The position numbers were made by a program, and so were the translations under genes. The notes beneath the pieces were generated by a model. The model saw only the letters and a program-made list of their open reading frames with translations. It searched no databases and was not told where the DNA came from. From JAICLL01 sp035252155 (GTDB lineage Bacteria; Planctomycetota; Planctomycetia; Pirellulales; JAICIG01), in assembly GCA_035252155.1 (NCBI GenBank), contig DATFDL010000770.1, positions 1 to 10,458 of the forward strand: 10,458 nt of DNA, in the 5' to 3' direction. How positions within the stretch are numbered: position 1 is the first letter of the stretch; every line of letters starts with the position of its first letter. Shown one piece after another: positions 1-6,200 of the stretch.

Positions 1-108
1 CGCTACCAAGCGATCGGGCGCTACCAAGCGATCGGGCGCTACCAAGCGATCGGGCGCTACCAAGCGATCGGGCGCTACCAAGCGATCGGGCGCTACCAAG
101 CGATCGGG
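1..108. repeat. 18-bp perfect tandem repeat, six copies, open at window edge
   Basis: The unit CGCTACCAAGCGATCGGG occurs six times head to tail without a mismatch and begins at the first base, so the array probably extends further upstream. Each unit contains the palindrome CGATCG. The unit length is a multiple of three. Plus frame 2 reads (ATKRSG)n and stops at TAG 110-112, frame 3 reads (LPSDRA)n and stops at TAA 177-179, and frame 1 reads (RYQAIG)n. It could therefore be the 3' end of a gene outside the window or an intergenic satellite, and the sequence does not decide which. Function is unknown. Confidence 0.97.
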
Positions 109-124
109 TTAGGCTTGTCGCCCA

Positions 125-152
125 TTGGGTTTACCCCTTCCTTGCCTATAAT
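125..152 (+). promoter_or_regulatory. Candidate sigma70-type promoter for the zinc-ribbon gene
   Basis: A perfect TATAAT lies at 147-152. A weak -35 candidate TTGGGT lies at 125-130, giving 16-bp spacing. The predicted start would be about 30 bp upstream of the ATG at 191. The -10 match is strong for such GC-rich DNA, but the -35 matches only the TTG core. Confidence 0.4.
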
Positions 153-190
153 GAGGTCGCGGAGGAAGTCAACCAATAAGGAGGGAAGCA

Positions 191-571
191 ATGGCGTGGA
201 ACGATCAGCAAATCGGGACAATACTCGACGAATACTTTGAAAACGGAAATTGTAACTGCCCAGACTGCGGCACGGAGTTGAGTGCCCGCATTTTGACGGT
301 TGCCGAGGACTATGCCTTAGATGCCCATTGCCCGCGTGGCTGCGGAGCATTGATCGCGAACCACGGCAACGATCCCAAAGCGAGCCAGTTTCGACCGTGG
401 ACCAAGGACGAGATCAAACAGCTTGCCGAGGATCGTTATTACGGCAACCCGGAGATTAGATGTCCCGTGGATGGCACGCGCATTGACGTGAGAGAGACGA
501 CCGGATCGGGCTTTCGAGCTTATTACTTGCAATGCCCGCGTTGTCGTGCCAATGGGCAGCATTCTTTCTAG
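191..571 (+). CDS. Small double zinc-ribbon-like protein, hypothetical
   Basis: This 126-residue protein has no function I can name. The start is well supported: AAGGAGG at 178-184 sits 6 nt before the ATG. Two Cys-pair regions are visible. The first is C23-P-D-C26 with C47-P-R-G-C51, preceded by C21, and resembles a four-Cys zinc ribbon. The second is C91-P-V-D-G with C115-P-R-C118, where the expected second Cys of the first knuckle is D94. A polar, helix-prone stretch links them (about residues 70-86, KDEIKQLAEDRY). There is no signal peptide or membrane segment, so it should be cytosolic. Such small ribbons commonly bind nucleic acid or protein partners, but no partner can be inferred here. 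It appears to be monocistronic, with a promoter-like TATAAT just upstream and a 14-bp palindrome beginning inside its stop codon. Confidence 0.85.
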   Translation: MAWNDQQIGTILDEYFENGNCNCPDCGTELSARILTVAEDYALDAHCPRGCGALIANHGNDPKASQFRPWTKDEIKQLAEDRYYGNPEIRCPVDGTRIDVRETTGSGFRAYYLQCPRCRANGQHSF

Positions 572-583
572 CCGGATCCGGCT
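570..583. other. 14-bp perfect palindrome at the end of the zinc-ribbon gene
   Basis: AGCCGGATCCGGCT reads the same on both strands and begins at the second base of the TAG stop codon. It could form a short stem in the transcript, but no T-run follows, so a classical intrinsic terminator is not supported. It may simply be a symmetric GC-rich site. Confidence 0.6.
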
Positions 584-620
584 CCATGGAAAGCGCCGCC
601 GACCGCCAATCGGGGAGGGT

Positions 621-670
621 TTGGTTTCAGACGCGATGGTTTTGTTTCAGACGGCTGGATTTCGTTTCAA
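621..670 (+). repeat. Three GTTTCA(G/A) motifs at exact 20-bp spacing
   Basis: GTTTCAG occurs at 624-630 and 644-650, and GTTTCAA at 664-670, so each lies 20 bp (about two helical turns) from the next. Flanking bases are partly conserved (TTT-G-GTTTCAGACG). The stretch overlaps the start of the small membrane-protein frame. It could be a protein-binding array or a short decayed duplication. Confidence 0.5.
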
Positions 671-941
671 GGTGGGGTTTTGGAGCACAGCCGCGTTGCT
701 CGCACAGGCAACGTTCGCTGCAGCGGGCTTCGCTTGCATCCGCCTGATCGGTGTGAGCGCTGGGCCGTTAGCCGACGCTTGCCTTATCGTGCTGGCGGCG
801 ATTTGTCTCGGAGCGGCCTACGGAATGTTGTTCGAAGGAGCCAGAGCATTCGCCTTGCTTGCCGGCGTCGCAGCGACACCGATGGCGTGTGATCGTCTTG
901 CGCCCGACGTCTTTCGGATGCTCACAACGTTCGTCGGATGA
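636..941 (+). CDS. Small predicted membrane protein, hypothetical
   Basis: This frame encodes about 101 residues when started at ATG 636. The frame is open back to ATG 546, but that part is basic and overlaps the zinc-ribbon gene, so it is less likely to be translated. Three hydrophobic stretches are visible: about residues 16-40 (from FWSTAALLAQ), 47-67 (from ADACLIVLAA) and 70-85 (AFALLAGVAA). Short charged loops separate them, consistent with a two- or three-pass inner-membrane protein. No family is recognised. The start lacks a close Shine-Dalgarno; a GGGAGGG lies about 17 nt upstream, too far to be convincing. Its 3' end overlaps the minus-strand toxin remnant tail to tail, so the last codons may derive from rearranged DNA. 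Hydrophobic patterning is the main evidence that it is real. Confidence 0.5.
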   Translation: MVLFQTAGFRFKVGFWSTAALLAQATFAAAGFACIRLIGVSAGPLADACLIVLAAICLGAAYGMLFEGARAFALLAGVAATPMACDRLAPDVFRMLTTFVG

Positions 942-984
942 TGTCTGACAACGGAAAAGGGACAACAACCACGTCGCCTTTCAC
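922..984 (-). pseudogene. Truncated MazF/PemK-type toxin remnant
   Basis: The minus strand reads VKGDVVVVPFPLSD from a GTG at 984-982, then six unrelated residues and a TGA at 924-922. The GD-VVxVPFP-SD motif is the hallmark N-terminal strand of the MazF/PemK endoribonuclease fold. Intact members have roughly 105-120 residues, so over 80% of the protein is missing, including its catalytic and dimer surfaces. The GTG overlaps the antitoxin stop as GTGA, the usual arrangement for a co-translated toxin. Similarity ends near position 940, which may mark a deletion or recombination junction. I found no remaining toxin sequence in the other frames on either side. It should be non-functional. Confidence 0.72.
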
Positions 985-1175
985 AAATCGCGCCACACTT
1001 CTTCCTCCTCATCCCGCAACCAATCGCGCGATAAGACTGCCTCGCTCGCGAGCGCAGCGTCGCTACGTTGAAGAGCACCCAGGAGTTTCAAACGTTTGAT
1101 ATATGCTAGAATCTCGGCGAGAGATTCATCGCCCAAGCCGTCCATCTCGTGGAGCACGGCCTCTCTTGCGGTCAT
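981..1175 (-). CDS. Type II antitoxin-like protein, orphaned
   Basis: This 64-residue protein resembles small antitoxins paired with MazF/PemK-type toxins (DUF2281-like; exact family not certain). An N-terminal helical segment (residues 1-33: TAREAVLHEM, then DESLAEILAYIKRLKLL) would serve dimer or DNA contacts. An acidic C-terminal tail (SRDWLRDEEEEVWRDL) matches the DW-EE-W-L pattern that typically wraps and blocks the toxin. An upstream ATG at 1235 gives 84 residues, but ATG 1175 has GGAGG only 5 nt upstream and the normal family N-terminus, so I chose it. The 3' end overlaps the toxin start by four bases (GTGA). That toxin is reduced to about 14 recognisable residues, so the antitoxin appears to be an orphan. 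It may persist neutrally, neutralise a related toxin elsewhere, or act only as a DNA-binding protein. Confidence 0.8.
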   Translation of the reverse strand: MTAREAVLHEMDGLGDESLAEILAYIKRLKLLGALQRSDAALASEAVLSRDWLRDEEEEVWRDL

Positions 1176-1180
1176 AGAAT

Positions 1181-1185
1181 CCTCC
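1181..1185 (-). promoter_or_regulatory. Shine-Dalgarno deciding the antitoxin start
   Basis: On the minus strand GGAGG is followed by ATTCT and then the ATG at 1175, an ideal 5-nt spacing. The farther ATGs at 1235 and 1229 lack a comparable site, so the 64-residue product is preferred over the 84-residue one. Confidence 0.65.
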
Positions 1186-1252
1186 ATCAGCATTATGCAA
1201 TCTTTCGCAATGCCTCGCAAATCATCCATAAACAATGTTCTCCACGCTTTAC

Positions 1253-1274
1253 GGAACGATACGGAGTCCGTTCC
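1253..1274. promoter_or_regulatory. Nested dyad between divergent genes, possible operator
   Basis: GGAACG (1253-1258) and CGTTCC (1269-1274) are inverted repeats. Inside lies ACGGA-G-TCCGT (1261-1271), a perfect 5-bp arm dyad around one base. It sits between the leftward antitoxin and the rightward oxidoreductase. Antitoxins commonly autoregulate through such dyads, but linkage here is only positional. Confidence 0.3.
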
Positions 1275-1347
1275 CTACAGATGCGAATCCGATTAAGCTA
1301 CAAATCTCGCTGCTTCACTCAAAATCATCCTCAGTCGTAAACGCCCC

Positions 1348-2652
1348 ATGACAGCATCCGCTACCTTCTCCACCGATCAGCACGTGCTGCGCGCCGGCAT
1401 GGTCGGCATGGGAATGATCTTCGACGAAACGTATCGGCCCTTCTTTGAGCAAGCGGGCGCCGTCGGTATTTATGACCCGTCGTTCGGCGTCTGCCGTGTG
1501 CCACTGGCGGCCGTGGCCAGCCGCACCGGCAGTCGAGCCGAGGCGTATCGTCGCGCCGCCGCCGGCAAGGTCGGCGACTTTCAGAGTTTTCGCGAACCCG
1601 ATTCGATCAGGCAGTTGCTCAAAACCGACGTCGACTTCGTCTGCGTGGCCACGCCCGACGACCGGCATTTCGCCGCCGCCAAAGCGGTGCTCGAAGCGGG
1701 CAAGCACCTGCTGGTCGAAAAGCCCTCGGTGCTATCGTTGGCCGAGCTCGACGAGCTCGACCGGCTGGCCCGCCAACACGGCGTGCTGGCCAAGGTGGTC
1801 TATCACAAGCTGCTCGACCCCGATCATAAAAAGCTGCGCACGCTGGTGGTCGACGGCGACCTGCGGCACGTCAACCACGGTTATTGTTCGCTGCTCGAGC
1901 CGAAGTCGATCTCCGGGGGGCAATTCGCCGAGTGGATCGTCGGCCGAAATCCGGGCACGTACGTAGCCGTGCATTACATCAAGCTGATCGACTTCACGTT
2001 TGGCGGACGGCTTAAGAGCGTGGCATGCACCGGTCAACGCGGGCTGGTGGGAAAACCCGACGGACCGACTTGGGACTCGACGCAACTGCGATTGATTTAT
2101 GAATACGACGACCGCCGCGAAGCGGCCTTCGACATTCACACCAGTTGGGTTACGCCCGACAACTTTCCGGGCTATGTCGAACAAGAGGTGCAGTTCCGTT
2201 TCGACAACGGCGTGTGGAATGGCCACAGCCGCAAGCGGGGCGTCGAATGCACGATCGAAGGCCAGACGCCGCTGAAGCGCAAGATCACGATGAACAACCA
2301 CTACAACGGCACGTTTCTGGAGCCGTGGGGCGAACGTTCGCAGCGCGGCTACGGTGTCGAAGTGCTCGAACGGTTTGTGCGCGAGGTGGCACAGGTCGAG
2401 TTTGGCGGACCGCCCGGCGATCGCGACCAACGTTTACAGCAGGCGCGGCGGCTTGCCTACAACGATCTCTCGGCCGACCGGCAGACCGTTGCCGCGGTGC
2501 AGGCAATGGAGGCCCTCTTGGCCCGCCACGTGGGCGGACAGCCCAACTGTGTGGTCGAGGTGCACAGCGACGGCCTTGTCCTACTGCCGCCCGGCGCAAG
2601 CGAAACGGAGGTGCTGTACCGCGGCGTGTGCTCGAACCCAGGCGAAAAATGA
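1348..2652 (+). CDS. Gfo/Idh/MocA-family NAD(P)-dependent oxidoreductase
   Basis: This 434-residue cytosolic enzyme has the two-domain Gfo/Idh/MocA layout. The Rossmann half opens with G17-M-V-G20-M-G22, continues with a CVATPDDRH strand-loop (99-107), and contains the signature E124-K125-P126, where the Lys normally takes part in catalysis. The C-terminal alpha/beta half has H209-Y-x-K-x-x-D215, occupying the position of the family's His/Asp substrate-site residues. Members oxidise or reduce sugars, inositols and related polyols; the substrate cannot be read from the sequence. No lipoprotein or Tat signal is present, unlike many planctomycete paralogues. The last 35 or so residues (from CVVEVHSDG) look like an extension beyond the usual fold, which is about 330-400 residues. 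The ATG at 1348 has no Shine-Dalgarno; ATG 1399 would cut into the Rossmann motif, so 1348 is kept. It stands alone, with no sugar transporter or isomerase visible beside it. Confidence 0.92.
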   Translation: MTASATFSTDQHVLRAGMVGMGMIFDETYRPFFEQAGAVGIYDPSFGVCRVPLAAVASRTGSRAEAYRRAAAGKVGDFQSFREPDSIRQLLKTDVDFVCVATPDDRHFAAAKAVLEAGKHLLVEKPSVLSLAELDELDRLARQHGVLAKVVYHKLLDPDHKKLRTLVVDGDLRHVNHGYCSLLEPKSISGGQFAEWIVGRNPGTYVAVHYIKLIDFTFGGRLKSVACTGQRGLVGKPDGPTWDSTQLRLIYEYDDRREAAFDIHTSWVTPDNFPGYVEQEVQFRFDNGVWNGHSRKRGVECTIEGQTPLKRKITMNNHYNGTFLEPWGERSQRGYGVEVLERFVREVAQVEFGGPPGDRDQRLQQARRLAYNDLSADRQTVAAVQAMEALLARHVGGQPNCVVEVHSDGLVLLPPGASETEVLYRGVCSNPGEK

Positions 2653-2687
2653 CACGTCGGCCTCATACGGAGGATGACCACGATGGA

Positions 2688-2728
2688 TTGTTTGCTGACG
2701 CATTGTCGTCTTTCGCTCTGCGAAAGAA
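2688..2728 (+). repeat. REP-like hairpin element, intergenic copy
   Basis: This 41-base stretch aligns without gaps to 3331-3371 with 34 identical positions. Its core is a 7-bp stem with a 3-base loop: CTTTCGC (2710-2716), TCT, GCGAAAG (2720-2726). A second CTTTCG follows at 2733-2738 and can pair with the same CGAAAG arm. The pattern is that of a dispersed palindromic repeat. Confidence 0.75.
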
Positions 2729-2786
2729 GCGCCCTTTCGACGCAGCGAGAAAATGCGAGGAGGGTGCCACGGCATTTGCCGGGGCT

Positions 2787-2810
2787 CGATGCGCAACGCG
2801 TTGCGCATCG
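2787..2810. other. Perfect 24-bp palindrome
   Basis: The half-site CGATGCGCAACG is followed at once by its exact reverse complement, with no spacer base. Symmetry ends at T2786 and T2811. It lies about 135 bp after the oxidoreductase stop. It may be an operator for a dimeric regulator, part of a dispersed repeat or a cruciform site. Confidence 0.85.
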
Positions 2811-2914
2811 TATCATCTCTGAGGGAGCTGACGCGGCTTCGATTCCAAATGATTCGCCGTTGACGGCCGGCGCCCCTCCGAGTCGCAGTGGCCCGTCGGC
2901 GTTTCCAGCCAACG

Positions 2915-2953
2915 TCGACTTGCGGAAAACAGCACACCCTACTCGCAAGTCGA
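2915..2953. repeat. 10-bp inverted repeat with 19-base loop
   Basis: TCGACTTGCG (2915-2924) is exactly inverted at CGCAAGTCGA (2944-2953). No T-run follows on either strand, so a terminator is not supported. The role is unknown. Confidence 0.7.
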
Positions 2954-3130
2954 GTATCTAAGTTGCCGCTAACCAAGAAGTTACAGCGCGCGATGAACGC
3001 ATCAACGGCGGTTTACGCAAGCGCTTTCGCATCATTCGGGCAAGCAGGAACATTTCCGGCCGTATATAAGCTTATACCTGGCTCGACGCCTCTAAGTTTC
3101 ACGAGCCCAAAAAAAATTCGTCCTCGCGGG

Positions 3131-3148
3131 CGAAAGGAATTCCTTTCG
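3131..3148. promoter_or_regulatory. Perfect 18-bp palindrome upstream of the giant gene
   Basis: CGAAAGGAATTCCTTTCG is perfectly symmetric, lies about 100 bp before the giant gene ATG and precedes a weak promoter candidate. Its arms share CGAAAG/CTTTCG with the REP-like elements nearby. It could be an operator, a leader hairpin or another member of the dispersed repeat family. Confidence 0.5.
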
Positions 3149-3236
3149 GAAAAAGCTTGCATCGAGGTTGCCGCATGGTATGGTGAGGGCCGTTCGTTCG
3201 GGGGGGATAGGAATAACTCTCGCGATGTACTCCGAG

Positions 3237-3244
3237 AAAGGAGG
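3237..3244 (+). promoter_or_regulatory. Strong Shine-Dalgarno fixing the giant gene start
   Basis: AAAGGAGG is followed by CTGCC (5 nt) and ATG 3250. In-frame stops TGA 3184, TAG 3208 and TAA 3214 lie just upstream, so no longer N-terminus is possible. Confidence 0.85.
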
Positions 3245-3249
3245 CTGCC

Positions 3250-6200
3250 ATGCGTTTGCCGATTCGCTCGTGGCGCAAGACGTGGGGTTCTCTCGGGCCA
3301 TTGTTTTCCAGCACATTATTTGCCGGCACATTGTTGGGCGGCCCATTGTCGCCTTTCGCTCCGCGAAAGAACGCATCGCCGTGTTTCTCTCGGCGAAAGA
3401 ACGCCCTCTCGCCGAGCGAAAGGCGACTCTCGCGTGATCGGCGACGCTCGCGCAAACGCCGGCTCGCGCACCGCGGCCGCGTCAGCCATCTGCAACAGCT
3501 CGAAGAACGCCAACTCCTCACCGGCACGTTGCAGCTTCTCGACGGCTCGACGCAGTTGAGCAACGGCGGCAGTGACAGCTTCGGCAGCGTCGCCCAGGGC
3601 GCCACCGACACTAAGACGTTCACCGTAAAGAACGTCGGCGCGGACACGCTCACCGTCAACTCGCTCTCGCTGCCCAACGCCTTCTCGACCTCCACCTCGT
3701 TCCCGTTGAGCGTCGCCGCCGGACAATCGGCCACCTTCAGCGTCAGCCTCTATACCGGCGGCACTGGCCAGTTCAGCGGCGCCATGGTGTTGCAAGATAG
3801 CGACACGGCCAATAGCCCCTTCAATGTCAATCTCAGCGGCATGGTCACCTCTGGCGGATCACCCTCGATGACGCTCCGCGACGGCTCGACCGTGCTGACG
3901 GGCGGCAGCACCGATTCGTTCGGCACGGTGTCGGCCGGCACGACCGACAATAAAATTTTCTCGGTCAGTAATTCCGGCAGCGCCACATTAACCGTCAGCA
4001 ATATCTCCGTGCCCACCGGCTTTACGCTGGGCACCACGCTGCCGTTGAACGTGCCGCCGGGCCAGTCGGGCACGTTCGTCGTCGATATGAACACCTCGTC
4101 GGCCGCCAGCTTCAATGGCCAGATGAGCGTCAGCAGCAACGATCCCATGAACAGCTCGCTGATCGTCGGGCTGAGCGGCACGGTGACGGGCGCAGCCGCC
4201 CCGTCGATGCAAGTGCTCGACGGGCAAACGGCGCTCGCCAACGGCGCCAACGACAGCTTCGGCACCGTGAACGTCGGCGGCAGCGACTCGAAGACCTTTA
4301 GCATCGAGAACACGGGCAGCGCCAGCTTGACCGTGAGCGCGGTCACGCCGCCGTCGGGCTATACCCTGCAGACCGCCGTGCCGCTGACCGTGCCCGCCGG
4401 CGGCTCGACCGGCCTGACGATCGCCCTCACCACCACCACGGCCGGCAGTTTTTCGGGACCGCTGACGATCACTGATAACGATCCGGCCAATAATCCGTTC
4501 ACCATCAACGTCAGCGGCACGGTGACCACGCCGCCCGCCCCCGTGCTCCAGCTTCTCGACGGCAGTACCACACTCACCTCCGGCTCGACCGATAGTTTCG
4601 GCAGCGTGCTGGTGGGCGCGACCGACACCAAGACATACACGCTCGAGAACACCGGCAACGCGGTGTTGAGCATCAGCGGGCTCAGCCTGCCCGGCGGCTT
4701 CAGCTTGCAGGGCACGGCGCCCAGCAGCGTGGCGGCGGGCGGCTCGACCACGTTCACCGTGACGATGGACACCTCGACGGCCCGCGGCCTGTCGGGCACC
4801 ATGTCCATCGGCAGCAACGACAGCCACAGTCCGTTGCAAATCACGCTGAGCGGCACGGTCAACCTGCCGCCGCCGGTGATCAGCGTGCTCGACGGCGCGA
4901 CTACACTGGCCAATGGCACGGGCAGCGACTCGTTCGGCACCACCCTGGTCGGCGTGCCGGTGCAAAAGACGTTCACCATCGCCAACTCCGGCGGTTCAGC
5001 CATCGCCATCACGGCCGGCTCGTTGCAACTGCCCTCGGGCTTCAGCCTGCAAGGGGCGTTTCCCGCCAGCGTGCCGGCCGGCGGCTCGGCCACGTTCATC
5101 GTACAGATGGACGCCACGGCGGCCGGCAACCAGCAAGGGTTTTTGAGCTTCAGCGACGGCGACCCTGGAGCAAGCACCTATCGCTTCACGATCACCGGCC
5201 TGGTCACCGCGCCTTCGCTCAACGTGCTCGACAGCACGCTGGAGGGCGGCACGCTCTTGCCCTCGGGCACGACCGACGATTTCGGCACGGCCACGCTGGG
5301 CGTGCCCGTGGTCAAGACTTTTACGCTCATGAATTCCGGCAACGGGCAATTGTATCTCGCGCCCACGTCGCTGTTGTTGCCGGCGGGCTTCAGCCTGGTC
5401 GGCAGCTTTCCCAGCACCGTGGCGGCCGGCGGCTCGGCCACGTTTCAACTGCAGCTCGACGCCAAGACCGATGGCAGTTTCGGCGGCGCGTTGTCGTTCA
5501 CCGACAGCGACCCTGCCCACAGTCCCTACCTGCTCAACCTCACCGGGCAGGTCAACGCAGCGGCCGGCGCCATCCAGGTCGTGCAAGACTTGCTCGACAA
5601 CACGCTGCCCGTGATCGATGGCGGCAGCGACATCGCCTTTGGCTCGACCAACGCCGGCACGCCGCTCACGCAAACGTTCAACATCAAAAACACCGGCCAG
5701 GCTGCTTTAACGCTCGACGCCAGCACGCTGATTGTGCCGGCCGGCTTCAGCGTGCTCACGCCGTTCGACACGAGCGTTGCGCCCGGCGGCTCGACCAACC
5801 TGGTGATTCAGCTCGACGCGACTCAGGGCGGCGATTATTCGGGCCCGGTGTCGTTCGACACCAGCGACCCGAACCACGGCACGTTCAGCTTTTTGGTGAA
5901 CGGGCACGTTAACCCGGCGGCGGCGGCCATCGCCGTTTACGACGGCAGCACACCGGTCAACGCCGGCAGCGGGTACGACTCGTTCGGCACCGCCACGCTC
6001 GGCGCGCCGATCACCAAAACGTTCGTGATCGACAACACCGGCACGGCGATTTTGACGCTCACGCCCAACTCGCTTTCGTTGCCTGCGGGCTTCAGCCTGG
6101 TGACGCCGTTTGCGGCCAGCGTGCCCGTCGGCGGCTCGACCACGCTGGCCATCGAGTTGACGGCCGCGGCCGGCGGCAACTACAGCGGGCAGGTCTCGTT

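Larger units (their letters stand above)
2653..3249. other. Gene-free spacer rich in palindromes
   Basis: No convincing gene is present between the oxidoreductase and the giant gene. The open frames here translate hairpin repeats (for example the LSLCERSAL type) and lack protein character. The spacer holds a REP-like element (2688-2728), a perfect 24-bp palindrome (2787-2810), a 10-bp inverted repeat (2915-2953), a 12-bp palindrome TATAAGCTTATA (3065-3076), a run of eight or nine A near 3110, and a perfect 18-bp palindrome (3131-3148). A weak promoter candidate for the giant gene is TTGCAT (3157-3162) with TATGGT (3179-3184), 16 bp apart. Confidence 0.7.

Noticed and set aside
1..108. CRISPR array
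   Set aside because: Units are 18 bp and directly abutting, with no variable spacers, so this is a simple tandem repeat.
532..747. Plus-strand frame of 71 codons overlapping the zinc-ribbon gene end
   Set aside because: Out of frame with the hydrophobic small protein, rich in Arg and Trp without pattern, and without a ribosome binding site.
1315..2430. Minus-strand open frames over the oxidoreductase
   Set aside because: Shadows of a clear Gfo/Idh/MocA coding frame on the plus strand.
2674..2961. Plus-strand frame of 95 codons with GGAGG upstream
   Set aside because: GGAGG abuts the ATG at 2674, and the first 20 or so codons are the translated REP-like element. The rest has no protein character. 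A start at 2683 would have better spacing but meets the same objection.
3081..3118. Possible intrinsic terminator (GGCTCG/CGAGCC followed by an A-run)
   Set aside because: On the plus strand the stem is followed by A, not T; on the minus strand the T-run comes before the stem. Neither orientation fits a terminator.
2888..3559. Plus-strand frame of 223 codons overlapping the giant gene start
   Set aside because: Runs through intergenic palindromes and out of frame with the LEPR-XLL-like gene, which has the strong Shine-Dalgarno and the conserved modules.
3988..4965. Minus-strand open frame (325 codons), His/Arg/Ala-rich
   Set aside because: Shadow of ASH-like modules 2-5; the repeated pattern reflects the modules on the other strand.
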